Assembly: GCA_022385755.1 (NCBI GenBank)
Contig: MU278363.1
Span: 2,661-66,660 of the forward strand
Reading direction: 5' to 3'
DNA length: 64,000 bases
From: Trametopsis cervina
Taxonomy: Eukaryota > Basidiomycota > Agaricomycetes > Polyporales > Irpicaceae
The stretch's first letter is position 1. The number at the start of each line of letters is the position of its first letter. Of this stretch, positions 9,376-20,369 are shown piece after piece. The translations under genes and the position numbers were made by a program. Under the pieces are notes generated by a model that saw only the letters and a list, made by a program, of their open reading frames with translations, was not told the DNA's origin and did not search any database.

Positions 9376-9783
9376 GTCGGCGTATGAGGTTATCACTTCT
9401 TCCATGAGATTTGCTAATGTGCACACGATCTACTCCCCTTGAGTCTCAGACTTCCGCAGTACCTCTTAATGTATGTCTTCGCCACGATACCTACCTAATA
9501 CTCGCTGCTATACCCCGTGATGGGCTCATGATTGGCTTGCTTGCGCATGCCCAGTCATTGCAGCTATCCCTCTGTACTTTGTATATACGTTGTGTTGTCA
9601 TGATCAGCTTGTACCTTACTACTCACCAGCCTTTGTGATGTTCCATTGAGATTGGTGTACCGCAATGAGGTAATACTGACATTAACGGTATGACTAGCTA
9701 CATAACTTGAAATACAGGCTTTCATGGTTACCGACCCTACTTCGGACGGCCACGGCCCGATAAAATGAAAGCCTGTCCCGCGG
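9376..9783. other. Stomatin 3' flank
   Basis: This is 3' UTR and spacer, without a coding frame of note. It includes the small hairpin at 9714-9776 and ends at the hAT MITE target site. Confidence 0.5.
9714..9776. repeat. Hairpin with exact 12-bp arms
   Basis: ACAGGCTTTCAT (9714-9725) and its reverse complement (9765-9776) enclose 39 nt. It may be a 3'-end RNA structure of the stomatin-like gene or a very short foldback element next to the MITE. Confidence 0.5.
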
Positions 9784-10280
9784 GTATATATTAGTGTTGC
9801 GTGGATAATTGCCGGAGGGGTGTAATGTAAGTAAATAATGTCGGTGACGTCGGTACTGGTAAATAAACGATGTATTTTACGCTACTTACCCCCGCGGCCC
9901 GGTAGGGCCGAACCGGTAAATTACCGTAAATAAATGTAAATAACTGTTTTTTACGCCCAATCTTGGATGAGGAACGCGCGTCTAGACCTTGCCATCGCCT
10001 CTCCGCCAAACGGCTGCCTCCTTTCCCTTCGATATCCTCTCTGCCGTCACATTGTCCTGAGTTTCTGCAACATCTGTAAAAATTGAGCGCAGGTTTGAAC
10101 AGAGTCATTGTGCACCTTTGCATTCCCGCCCACCGGTAAGCCGGACCGTACGCTTTATTTACATATTCCAACAGGTCGATGAGGCGATGTCTGTAAAAAA
10201 AGTAATTTACCATGTAAAAAACACATTATTTACTGGCATGTAATTTACACCAGGGTTTTCCACGCAACACTAGTATATAT
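9784..10280. mobile_element. hAT-type MITE (9792-10272) with 8-bp target-site duplication
   Basis: The ends are TAGTGTTGCGTGG at 9792 and its exact inverse ending at 10272; imperfect inverted similarity continues for about 50 bp with a shared AGTAAATAATGT. Flanking both ends is the same octamer GTATATAT (9784-9791 and 10273-10280). An 8-bp duplication and TIRs starting with YARNG are hallmarks of the hAT superfamily. The 481-bp interior encodes no transposase, so it would depend on one in trans. Short TAAAT/GTAAAT motifs recur just inside both ends, like subterminal transposase-binding repeats. Confidence 0.85.
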
Positions 10281-10396
10281 ACTGTATGTCGTAGCGAAGA
10301 GCTTGACTGCAGTTAACCCCCCTGAAGCTGGGGGTTAAAACGACGCGCATTCCACTCAGAAATCGCCTGTCTTTGCTCTCTGCAGATACAGCCAAG

Positions 10397-11689
10397 ATGC
10401 CGTCGATTCCACAGGAACTCGTCGAGATCATTGTCGATTACCTCTACGACGACCACACAAGCCTCAAAACATGCTCACTGGTGAGCCAGTCCTGGGTCGC
10501 CCCGTCTCGCTACCATCTCTTCGGAAGTGTGAACATCGGTCATGATCGTATGGGCAGCCTACCTGATTTCCTTACTCTCCTACAATCGGACTCTTGTACA
10601 TTCCGCCGCTCTCTCCGGAATTTTGGGCTGATCTCGAAGGAGGAGTATATCCCGCCATTCGTTGTGCGTGCACAGCTCCTCGCGAGCATTCTAGCACAGC
10701 TGCCAACGCTGGAGTCTTTTAGCATCGTTTGGGTGGCCCTGTTCGGCCAGCTTCGCACGCAAGACCTTCCGACTGTGACGATTCGACGACTGCACATAGA
10801 AGGGAACTCCGAGGACGAGGCGCGGTATCTATTCACCCTTGCGTTGTTTGCACGGACTACTTGCGAGGAGATCTCCATCGCTGACACTCCATTCTTTGAA
10901 GCATGGCTAACCGAGCGCGTGCGGCCTGGGCTTGGTGTGGACAGTTCTCCAGAGCTAATGGATGCGTTGGCACAATGGCACATACCCTCGATCACCGTCT
11001 TCAATCATACGAGTTCGTGGTTCGCGCAGCCTGGATCGGTGTATTCTGCTCTACAGAGGACAGCAGTCCACCGTGGAATTCATACCTTGGACGTGCAGGT
11101 TTCTGGCGACAGACGTGCGTTTGTGCGATTTATGCGCAGCTGTGGGGAGTTTATCTCTACCCTCCGATTGGATGCCACGCCTACTTGGAGGCCTTCTGTT
11201 CCTGGTTAGTATGCATTCCAAGTGTTTACTTTTGAGGACCTCCTAGCGGAGAGCTGAACATCATCCCCGAACAGGAGACAACATCACTATCTACGAAGCG
11301 CTGCGATACTGTACAAACTTGCACACCTCGGCTGTCCCTCCTCTTTCTACAGTGTTGTCAGCACTCTCCCGGAAGTCCTCCCTGAATCCGCACTCCCGTA
11401 TGTGTCTCCCACCGTTCACCATCTGATCATAGCCGTCCAGGTCGGTCGCATGGACCTGTTTGTCGATGCCTGGCTAAATCATCTGCAATGGCCTGAGATG
11501 AGGGACAACCTGCTCGCTTTGCCGAACCTGGAGCGGTTAACATTCCAGACAGAATATCGCTCGTCGGAATCGTGTTCCGCCAAGAGTCGATTTTTTGAAC
11601 TGAACATGACGCATCAAGACAAGATTAGGGCATCCTTGGGAGACGTTAGGCTGACGGAGCGATTGTCGTTTTCTCCGATCGTAGAGTGA
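10397..11689 (+). CDS. F-box protein, probably with a frameshift near 11321-11330
   Basis: The N-terminus, MPSIPQELVEIIVDYLYDD...LKTCSLVSQSWVAPSR (10397 onward), is a standard fungal F-box, the adaptor that links Skp1-Cul1 ubiquitin ligases to targets. Exon 1 is 10397-11204, then an intron 11205-11274. Exon 2 starts in frame with DNITIYEALRYCTNL but soon reaches a stop, whereas a different frame stays open and looks coding up to TGA 11689 (VHHLIIAVQVGRMDLFVDAW, LPNLERLTFQ). The switch falls at about 11321-11330 and is best explained by one missing base. A 35-bp GT-AG intron at 11399-11433 would also restore frame but is unusually short. The C-terminal part is LRR-like and family-variable. It is either a pseudogene or a sequencing error. 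Confidence 0.6.
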
Positions 11690-11883
11690 TTACACTGGCG
11701 AATTGTATAAGCCTCAAATATTTCAAAGTATGTTCACCAACCGCGATCCAGCAACTCCAGATGTATTGCGCTCGTACTTGAAACATACACATTTTTACAC
11801 AGAGAACAATGAGATAGGAAATGAGCCGCAACCTAGGCACCCTCTACGCCCTTTAGGCCCACTCCTTCCAATTTTCGAGATGC

Positions 11884-13554
11884 TTAGTAGCACTGAGAGT
11901 AGTCTGCATTCGCAAGTCATCATCAGTAACAATACCAGTAAGCAGGTCTCGATAGGGTACTCACAAGGGTTGATAACGTGGCAAGTGAAAGGGCTGACAC
12001 AAGCGGTAGCGCCAGTGAAGCCAATACCTCCACACTGTCCCCACTGAGCAACGGTACCAGCAGAAGAGGTCTGCGACGGCGGGGCGCTGGTGGGGCCGGA
12101 AGATGGGTTGCCTCCAGACGGTTGAGAAGGAGTGCTGGCGCCGCCGGTGAAGGTCGAGTTGAGCTCGCCGAACTTGATGTTGGAGTAGGTGACCGATGCG
12201 CTGGCCTCGGAGGTCTCGATCTGGCTGGGGACACCGCTGGTGGTGGCGCATGTGCCACGGGCAACACCGGGGCTGCTAGGGTCGGCAGTGGTGGGGTAGT
12301 CAGAGTCGAGCCAGAGCATCTGAGCGGCGTAGTCGTCCCAGAGCGAGAGAGCGAGGACCATGCCGTTCTTGATCGCCTCACCCATCTGCTGGAGCCCGCC
12401 CTTGGCCTGGAAGTTGTTGGTGTCGCCGAAGACGGTCTTCTGCTGGGTGCAGAAGTCCTCGGAGATGGAGTTGGTGGTGTCGATGCCGGTGATCTTGGTC
12501 TCGCTGTTGGGGATGACCTTGCCGTTCTGGACGTAGAAGCGACGGATTTCAGCGAGGTTGCCGTTCTCGGTACCGTCGTCGGAGATGAACTGGGTGACGA
12601 TGGTGAACTTGGAGCTGGTGTCGACGGTGAGGCCCTTGCCGTAGAAGGAGGTGTCGCCCATGCGGAAGGAGTTGAAGTCACAACCATCGGGGTCACAGAT
12701 ACCGTTGAAGCGGTCATCGCCTTGACCGCAGTCAGCGCCGGAGCAGCGAGTCTGCTCGGTGACGGTACACGGGTGAGGAGTGTAAGCGGCGGAGACGGAG
12801 TTGGCCTCCCAGATATCCATCTCTTGGCAGCAGGTACCGTAGGATCCAGTTCCGGCGTTGGAGTCCGAGGAAGAGGGAGCCCAGCCAATGATGTTGGCCT
12901 GTAAACAAGAGTTTGAGAAACAAATGCAAGAAGTATGAATAATATACTAACCTCGCCGTTGATAAACTTGATGTCCTGAGGGCACTGAGAGTCGCAGTAT
13001 CCAGTACCGAACTTGGCACCAGCCTTGTTGGTGGGGAACTTGGACATACCACCATCCTGGTCCATCTGGACGAAGTAGACAGCACCGTTGAGACCGCAAG
13101 GGAGGTTCGAGACGTCGACGTCGAAAGTGAACTCCTGGTTCATGAGCTTGAACATCTCGTAGTTGGTCTGATCCTGCATGAGGTAGACACGAGATCCGAC
13201 GTTGGAGCCGGTCACGAACTTGAGGGTCAACGCATTGCCGCTGGCGGTGATACCGTAGGTGCCGGCATAGTCAGCACCGTCGACGGCGCAGTTTTCAGCG
13301 CAGGTGGTGGGGTCAGAGCAGATTGAGGCATCCCAGGTGTTACCGGTGTAGCAGTTGGTGTAGCCGGAAGTGGTGTGGACCCAACGCCAGTTGGAGTCGA
13401 GCACGACACTCGTGGACGCGGTCGTGCAGCCACCAGCTACGGTACACTTCTGCGACGGCAGCTGAGGGTGGGTCTCAGCCGTCTGTGTACCGGCCTGCTG
13501 ACCGTGCGCGATGGCGAGGAAAGAGAAAGCGAGTAAAGCGGCTTTGTGGAACAT
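11884..13554 (-). CDS. cbhI: Secreted GH7 cellobiohydrolase I with C-terminal CBM1
   Basis: Three exons join in phase: 13554-12952, 12898-11965, 11903-11884, giving about 518 residues. Residues 1-18 are a signal peptide ending near AHG, followed by QQAGTQTAE as in mature GH7 enzymes. The catalytic motif EMDIWE is at about residues 227-232: Glu227 nucleophile, Asp229, Glu232 acid/base. A Ser/Thr/Pro/Gly linker near 435-480 leads to a full CBM1 ([12 protein letters not shown] ... SQCY), whose last residues lie in a 20-nt third exon. The enzyme releases cellobiose from the reducing ends of crystalline cellulose, outside the cell. Length, cysteines and order match fungal CBHI; an endoglucanase of the same family is less likely because the loop-forming insertions of CBHs are present. 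No decay is seen. Confidence 0.95.
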
Positions 13555-13569
13555 AGCGCTGTCTATGGA

Positions 13570-13614
13570 GGCTAGTTAGTGATGTGTACTAAAGATATTG
13601 TGATAAAACAGACA
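13570..13614 (-). other. Likely 5' UTR intron of the cellobiohydrolase gene
   Basis: On the minus strand GTATGTCTG begins near 13614 and CTAACTAG ends near 13570, about 16 nt before the ATG. Donor, branch-like CTAAC and acceptor are all good matches to the coding introns of this window. It does not affect the protein. Confidence 0.4.
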
Positions 13615-13794
13615 TACTTTGACTGAGATGAATACGAAGAAGGCCGTAGACGGGTTGGTAAACCGGTTCTATCGAGGGATGAATGTCAGTTGGGCAAATC
13701 CAGAAGGCAAAGAAAGCTTCGTACAGAGCTTGTCTGTGCTTGAGAGGCGATGACTGTTGAGCTCTGGTCTTCATCCTCACCGTTTGCGCTCCAC

Positions 13795-13800
13795 TTTATA
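13795..13800 (-). promoter_or_regulatory. TATA box candidate of the cellobiohydrolase gene
   Basis: TATAAA in the context GATATAAAGTGG on the minus strand lies about 240 bp before the ATG, which fits a spliced 5' UTR. A GGCTAA hexamer follows upstream (13912-13917, minus), but the XlnR/Xyr1 factor that uses it is known from ascomycetes, so I attach no function to it. Confidence 0.45.
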
Positions 13801-16231
13801 TCTGAAGGACGGGTAGGTCAGTCATGGCCCAAGACACTTCGTTGTCTACGTTGTCCCGAGCATATTTCCTCGTGAGGTGACAGCGGACAAATCGAACTGC
13901 ATTCTACGACCTTAGCCCGACAATTTTGAGGACATTCGAAGCGTAACGACGGTTTCTTGCGCGACGCGAAAGCGACCATCATCCGTTGGTAGAGCTCATG
14001 AACAGGGATCGGACAAACGAGAAGCAGAATATACGGCACTTGACCCGACATTCTTCTTGGCTGGGCAACGCACATCTGCGGTGCGATGCCTCATTCAATG
14101 CCCTCTCGAGCTTCTCGCTGGTCTCAAGTATGATGTTGAGGGTCCTCCGAGAGTTCGGCAAGGTCATTCATGAGAAGACTAATAATAAGCAGGGTTAATG
14201 TTCGGAGAACAAAGATCAAGACGAGGTATAGTTAGAACATACCTGCACGTGCTGACCGTGGAAGGTTGCTGAGAGCACAAGACGAGTTGCACCTGCTCAG
14301 AACTTTTTCCGAGAGGCCATAGCTAGCATGACGAAGCTGAAAGTAGGGCCTACTTTACGCTGTTGGGGTTCAACAGGGTAGCAAACCGCGGTGATGACGA
14401 GACGGCACGGTGTTAACGAATCCTGAGAATGCTGCGAGGAATCAACCGAGGTATGTCACGTTTGGAAATCGTGTTCTGGGGGTCTAAATATAACTGCAAA
14501 TGAATACAGATGAATGTGTGAACATAGGCTTCGTCCCGACGGCTTCGCTGAGTGGGCACGAACCTTCTAGTGTGGGAATACTTACGTAAGCGGAAGGACA
14601 AGTCTGCATTTGGGCAACAAGAAGGATGAGCACTGCTGTGGCCAATTCCACACCTGGAGATAGGAGACGCCAAATTTTCAGTGAATGCCCATTCAATAGC
14701 AGATTTGAAAAGAGGATATTACCTGTAATCGGTCTGCACCGTTCCTACATTATAGTTCATTCCCAATGAAGGTCTTTCGCCTGTCCTGCACCGGGTCTGC
14801 GGGTCCATGAGAGATTGAGTTTGTACAGTATAGAATACTGTAGCGCAAATCCTCTTGAGACGTTGAATGTAGCTCATAGCTCGGTATGTCGATCCACATC
14901 GGGCTATCAAAGTTATGGCACGCTCTCTTAAAACCCATAGCGCCAGTGTAGCGCCCTCCCGAAACCATAGCGCCCATAACCCATACTTTTTAGCGCGCTC
15001 TCAACAGACACTCTTCGTCTCTCAGTTTCATACCGATTCTTCTTGGTCTTCGAGTGGGGGCAAGTAGTGCGATGCGTCTGAATCTACCTTCTTATGAGTG
15101 TTAGCTCTTAAGCTTCCGGTGGCAGTACACATGTCCGTATGCATCCTCACTTCGCGTCATTGTCACGACTAATGCACCATGCTTCGCGCAGGATATAGCT
15201 GGGAAAAGAAAATGTAATGGTTGCACACAGTGTGCCTCTAAATAGCCGATAAGCTATTCATTATCGACGTGCTAGTTCGTGGACCCCCTATGTCTATACA
15301 ACACAAACGTATTGCTACAAGACGCTGAACATACGCTCTTATAGCATCCATGCTTTTAAAGGTGAGTGGTTCCAAACTAGGGGTGGTGATCTTATACCTC
15401 GGTATCATACTTATCGTTAATCGCTGCTCTCTTTGACGATCCTCACATTGTGTAACTCGCTCGCAGCATTTTAATACGGTGCATCCAACGCCATATTAAA
15501 GGCAATAACCTCTCCCGCGGTCCACAGGCTTCATTCGATTATCTCTCTCAGCAACTTGACGGGCTACTTGCAGAACTTCCTCAGACGGTAATCGCGTTCT
15601 GCGCCATAATCTCGAAACTGATACAGTGACTGTCGTGAATCTTTTGACAAGGCGCGGCACCTCTTGAATCAACTGATGATCTCGGTGATGTCATACGACA
15701 ATTCCAGAAACTCCAGTATGCGGACAAGAATGTGCAGATGTCCACACCCTTCCTCATATCTTTCATCTCGTTACCATGGACCGGTTGATCTGAAGAACAA
15801 AGACGTGAGAGACTTATTCGTGCTGTTTGTCCTTCTAGCGCGATATGACGCTACTCTTCCGCGGAATTAATAGATACATCATCTATTCGCGGTATGAGGA
15901 GTCGTGTAACATCCTGACCATCAGAATTTCAGGGAAAGGCGGGGCTTGAAGCCTGCTCTCACCATCTGTAGCCGGCGTTTGACGCACTGCCAATATTGTA
16001 TTGCAGATACACATGGTTATCGACGACGGTGTGTACTTTATCCAACTATGCGGAACGCGCATGCTCTTTACTTACTCATACAATGATAGAATTGCGGTCT
16101 AGGCTTTGGATCAGAAGCGAGACTTGTACCACGCTGGATGTGTGGCACCACGGTTAGCATATCACACAACCGTCGGCACACGCTCTCTGGAAGCACAAGA
16201 AGCACAGGTAAAAGAAGCCGCATGTGTGCTG
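13801..16231. other. 2.4-kb spacer between the two secreted-enzyme genes
   Basis: No complete gene is recognisable. A plus-strand stretch at about 15344-15870 has protein-like composition in broken frames and a possible intron, so it may be a gene remnant (see findings). The rest has only short frames and presumably contains the promoter regions of the cellobiohydrolase and the sedolisin. Confidence 0.45.
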
Positions 16232-16239
16232 TATATATA
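16232..16239 (+). promoter_or_regulatory. TATA box candidate of the sedolisin gene
   Basis: TATATATA lies 80 bp upstream of the sedolisin ATG in a GC-balanced context. Spacing is right for a short 5' UTR. Confidence 0.5.
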
Positions 16240-16318
16240 CTGGCTCGAAGGGTTTACACCCGCCGGGTGAGTCGTGGCTCCCACCAGCTTCAACCCCGAG
16301 TAGCTCTGCGTTGAAAAC

Positions 16319-18835
16319 ATGCGCTTACTTGTTGCTTACGCCCTCCTTGCGGCCCTCTACACTACGGCGAGTGGCGCGCCCTCCAAGGGTTGTATCCACA
16401 AGGTCAAGGAAACCATCATACCCCCACCGCACTGGACCAAACAGGCTCCCGCTCCTCCCAACGCCATCATTGACCTGCGTATCGCCTTACCACAACCTAA
16501 CTTTGCGGAGTTGGAGAGGCATCTATATGAAGTCAGGTATGTATTGCAGAGAGATTTTCTCGACAAGCATGCACTGAGGGCCATCCAGTGACCCATTCCA
16601 TGAGCGATACGGCCAGCACCTATCCAAGGAAGAAGTGGACGCCTTGATCACTCCTCACCCTACGAGTGTTAGCTTGGTCAATGAGTGGCTGGCCTCGCAT
16701 GGGCTGTTTGCAGCCAATATGTCACGCACGGCTTCTGGTGATTGGGTAAAGGTGAAAGTTCCCGTGAGCCTTGCGGAAAAGATGCTGGATACGGTAAACT
16801 TCTCAACTGGTTTGAGCGCACAAGCAACCATTCAACTATCTACAGACATACCATATCTGGGAACACAGCACGGGGATCAGTGCTATTCGCACGACTGCGT
16901 ACAGTCTACCTGAATACCTCCACGAGCACATTGATTTAGTGCAACCAACCACACTGTTTTCAACCTTCCAGCCACAGAGAGCGACCTTCCACTTCAACGA
17001 GGCTTCCGAGCTCAAGACTGCAGCTGACGCGCCTCCTATCAAAGTTCCGAGTGCATCTGGTGGGCAGGTCGATGCGAGCTGCAACACGACCATCACCATC
17101 ACATGTCTCCAGCAGCTCTACAATGCTGTAGGGTACGTTCCCTCCGCTACCAACGGGAATCAGATCGGCATAACTGGCTACCTCGAGCAATTCGCGAGCA
17201 CGTCAGATTTACAGAAGTTCTTCGCTTTGCAGCGTCCAGACGCAGTGAACTCCACTTTCAAGCTCATTCTTATCAACGGTAATGCACCATCTCGTTCGTC
17301 CATGCTGTCATCTTGTTAATTGCGGGTTTTAGGTGGACAGAACAACCAGTCCGAGCCTGGCGGAGAAGCGAACCTCGGTATGCTGACCTACATGGATACG
17401 CTGATGCGAGAAGATGAATGTTCTCTTGCCAGATACACAGTTTGCCTTTGGTCTCACGCATCCCATCCCTGCCACGTTTTATTCAACTGGTGGATCGCCC
17501 CCGTTCATTCCTGACATAGGAGACCCGGACAACACGAACGAGCCCTACCTTGACGTACGTTCCTATCAGCTTCCTGTGTTTTTACCGGAGTAACCGCGAA
17601 TTGCACAGTGGCTGGACTTCGTCTTCAATCACCCATCGCCTCCTCAAACTATTAGGTTAGTTCTCGTTGCCATTTGGTCAAAGCGCACTCACTGAGTGAT
17701 CTATGACAGCACGAGCTACGCTGACGTTGAACAGACAGGTGAGTCAGGATGTTTCAATAGCCTCTCACAAACTGAACATCTTGCAGTGCCCAAAAGTTTC
17801 GCACAGAGGGCTTGTCAAGGATTCGCCACTTTAGGTGTGCTCTCTTCCGATGTATGACGTGCTTTCTGGTAACGGTACTTCAGGTGCGCGGGGTGTATCT
17901 CTTACGTTCAGCTCTGGCGACGGTGGAGTTGGCGATGGCGACCCGGACCCGACTACTACGGAGTGCATCTCTAACGATGGAAAGAATCGTACAGAGTTCC
18001 TTCCTCTCTTCCCACCTTCGTGCCCGTTGTGAGTGTGACCAAGTCCCGTGACGAAATTTGTACCAAAGGCTCACGGGGCCATTAGTGTTACAGCCGTAGG
18101 AGGTACCATTCACATTCCAGAGACTGCCGTATCGTTCTCAGGAGGCGGATTCAGTAATGTGGTGAGAATCAACGCTGGCCCTCCTCGCTAGAGACCCATC
18201 TTATGAATTTCACTTTCAGTTCACTCGTCCTACATTCCAAGATGTAGCGGTACCTGGGTTCCTCAGTAAATTGCCGAAGGGTACTTTCGCAGGGTTATTT
18301 AATCCGTCAGTGTTCTTGCCCACCAATTCATTACGAAGTTGACTTACAGGTTAATGCAACAGGAACGGACGGGTAAGGAGCACACCAAAGTATCCTCTGA
18401 ATTTATTGATAACATTCATTACGCCGTGCAGGCCATTCCGGACGTTGCTGCACAGGCCGATAATTTCGAGATCGTCTTCGCGAATAGAACTGCAGGAATA
18501 GGTGGCACATCGGCCGCAGCACCCACTTTCGCTGGCTTCGTTGCTCTGCTCAACGACGCACGAATCAAGGCTGGACTTCCAACACTGGGCTTCCTTAATC
18601 CATTGATCTACACCATCGGTGCGCTTCACTCCGGTGGGTTCAACGATATCAACACTGGCAACAATCCTGGCTGCGGCACGCAGGGCTTCAACGTGAGTTT
18701 ATCTTTATTGAGTAATACAACACAAAACAAAACTTGACCGCTCTTTCGCAGGCTACGGTCGGTTGGGACCCGGTCACTGGCTTTGGAACGCCAAACTTCG
18801 GAAAGTTAAAAGAGCTTGTCACTGGAAAATTGTAA
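16319..18835 (+). CDS. Sedolisin (S53) serine-carboxyl peptidase, tripeptidyl-peptidase-like, secreted
   Basis: Fourteen exons join in phase to about 602 residues: 16319-16536, 16589-16793, 16846-17278, 17333-17377, 17433-17554, 17609-17655, 17710-17738, 17787-17834, 17884-18028, 18086-18161, 18220-18305, 18363-18372, 18432-18692, 18752-18835. A signal peptide (residues 1-19) precedes a pro-kumamolisin prodomain containing [17 protein letters not shown]. Catalytic positions fit S53: Glu297 and Asp301 in EANLDTQ, Asp395 in SSGDGGVG (oxyanion), Ser515 in GGTSAAAP. The C-terminal NPGCGTQGF and [13 protein letters not shown] form the usual Ca2+ site region. Such enzymes work at acidic pH outside the cell and remove tripeptides or cut proteins. 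The 10-nt exon 12 is required to obtain the conserved [11 protein letters not shown]. Whether it is an exo- or an endopeptidase cannot be told from sequence. Confidence 0.9.
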
Positions 18836-18918
18836 GATGCGGGGGAAAGGTGTCGCGAATCATAGTCATACAACCCACGATGTAAATACAGAGCTGAAGA
18901 GAAGAAACAAGGATTGTA

Positions 18919-20131
18919 TTACTTGCGCATACGCTTCTTAAAGCGCTCCATGACCTTATAAACATAGTTAGGGCGTGATTGAAACTCTGGTTTTGAGAGA
19001 CATGTTCATACCATCTCATCTGTGGCCATTTGAGGGCGGTCATGTTGCGGCCTGTGCTCATGTTCATCACGACCCAAACCCATAGCTTCCAACTTCGCAT
19101 CACGGAGAATGTCGGCATCAGACTTGGTTTTGAGGTTAGGACGGTAAACTGTGAGGCAATGTTAGATGAGAGAAACGAAAAGGAGGACAAGAAGACTGAC
19201 AGCGAGAAGCGGCGAGGTGTTCCTCGTCGTTAGCGGGTCTCTTGCGCTCCTTACGCTCCTCTGCAACTTGGCGCTTCGCTTTCTCCGTTTCCTCAATGTT
19301 CTTGAGCCGTGCGCTGTGGACAATGAACTGAGCCCCGCATCGTAGATACAAGAGGAATTATGACATACTCCATGCCCAAGTCGACCTCGGGAATGGCTGT
19401 TAACATAGCCATACTATTCGTCACATTTCCGTCTTCCTGTTCCTTCTGCTTCCCACCGTTCTTCAGCTTCTCCTTTATCCGGAAGAGGTCAGCATACGGG
19501 TCGGCAGGGCCATCGTCTTGCTTGGTATCTTCTACGTCACCACGACGACGTCTCATGTTTTCTTCTATGTACGCCATCCTATTTGGCAGCGTTAAATTCG
19601 TTGGTACTCACACTGGTGAAATGAGGAACGCACATGTGCTTGTCGACATCAAGAGTGTTTGTCTGCTGGGTGAAGTTGTTTGAGCGGACTACCCGCCGTG
19701 CTTTAGCTTCAGCATCTTCTTCTTCACTATTCACCATTTAAAAAGCGTAGATTAGTACCATGCAAACAATGGAACTATCCGGACGTACTCTTCTACCTCA
19801 TGTGTGCCGCTGACACCAGGTTGCTGCAAGCCACCGACTTCTGCTTCTGTCTCTTTTGGTTTCTTCTTCTTCTTCCTGACATCTCCCTTACTGAGCTTGT
19901 TGACATCTATGCCCTCTCGTGCTTTCCGCAGCTTTCTCAGTTCAATGAGCTCTGAAACACTGAGATATGAGCAGCCCCGACGGATGGGCGCGGTTCGGGA
20001 CAATACACGAGATGAATTGCCACTTACTCAATCTTCTCCCCCTCCTCCTCAGCCACGTCTTCTGTTTCTTGCGTCTCCTCTGGCGAAGGCAGTCTCAGAC
20101 GTGGCTGGGGACGAGTGCGTTTCTTGATCAT
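18919..20131 (-). CDS. TLS1: Tls1/C9orf78 (Hep59) family spliceosome-associated protein
   Basis: Seven exons: 20131-20028, 19959-19789, 19726-19634, 19578-19369, 19313-19201, 19148-19012, 18954-18919; about 287 residues. Family marks are ELIELRKLRKAREGIDVNKL near residue 38, NNFTQQTNTLDVDKHMMAYI in the middle, MAMLTAIPEVDLGM, and the C-terminal end EMVMERFKKRMRK. Fission yeast Tls1 and human C9orf78 bind the Brr2 helicase region of the spliceosome; Tls1 thereby affects splicing of telomere-protein transcripts. The protein is highly charged and Lys/Glu-rich, as in the family. It is convergent with the sedolisin gene, with 83 bp between stops. Confidence 0.85.
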
Positions 20132-20369
20132 GGTGGTTGAACAAGTAGAGTATGGGCGCTCAAGCTCTTACACCTCTAAGGTCGCACGTCGGTGCTGGGA
20201 ATTGAGGTAGAGGGACAATATTGATAAACAAGCAACGAAGCACATGCAATGGAAACAAGCAAACAGATGACTGAACAATACATCACATATAACGCCATAC
20301 AGCTCTACGAGAAAGGAGTTTGTGTGTGCATACTAAGGGAATCCACCGCCGCAACGATTCTTGACAGGG

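Noticed and set aside
8758..9426. 222-codon minus-strand frame over the stomatin-like gene
   Set aside because: It is antisense to the conserved SPFH exon, with no domain and no splice logic of its own.
11399..11433. 35-bp intron that would rescue the F-box frame
   Set aside because: It is shorter than any other intron in the window, and the skipped sequence itself reads as typical F-box C-terminal protein in the alternative frame.
11978..12904. A 308-codon plus-strand open frame overlapping the cellobiohydrolase
   Set aside because: It is antisense to a high-GC, strongly codon-biased GH7 exon; such shadow frames are expected and its Gly/Ala/Val-rich product has no domain.
13912..13917. GGCTAA (XlnR/Xyr1-type) site upstream of the cellobiohydrolase
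   Set aside because: A six-base motif is common by chance, and the factor is established in ascomycetes rather than basidiomycetes.
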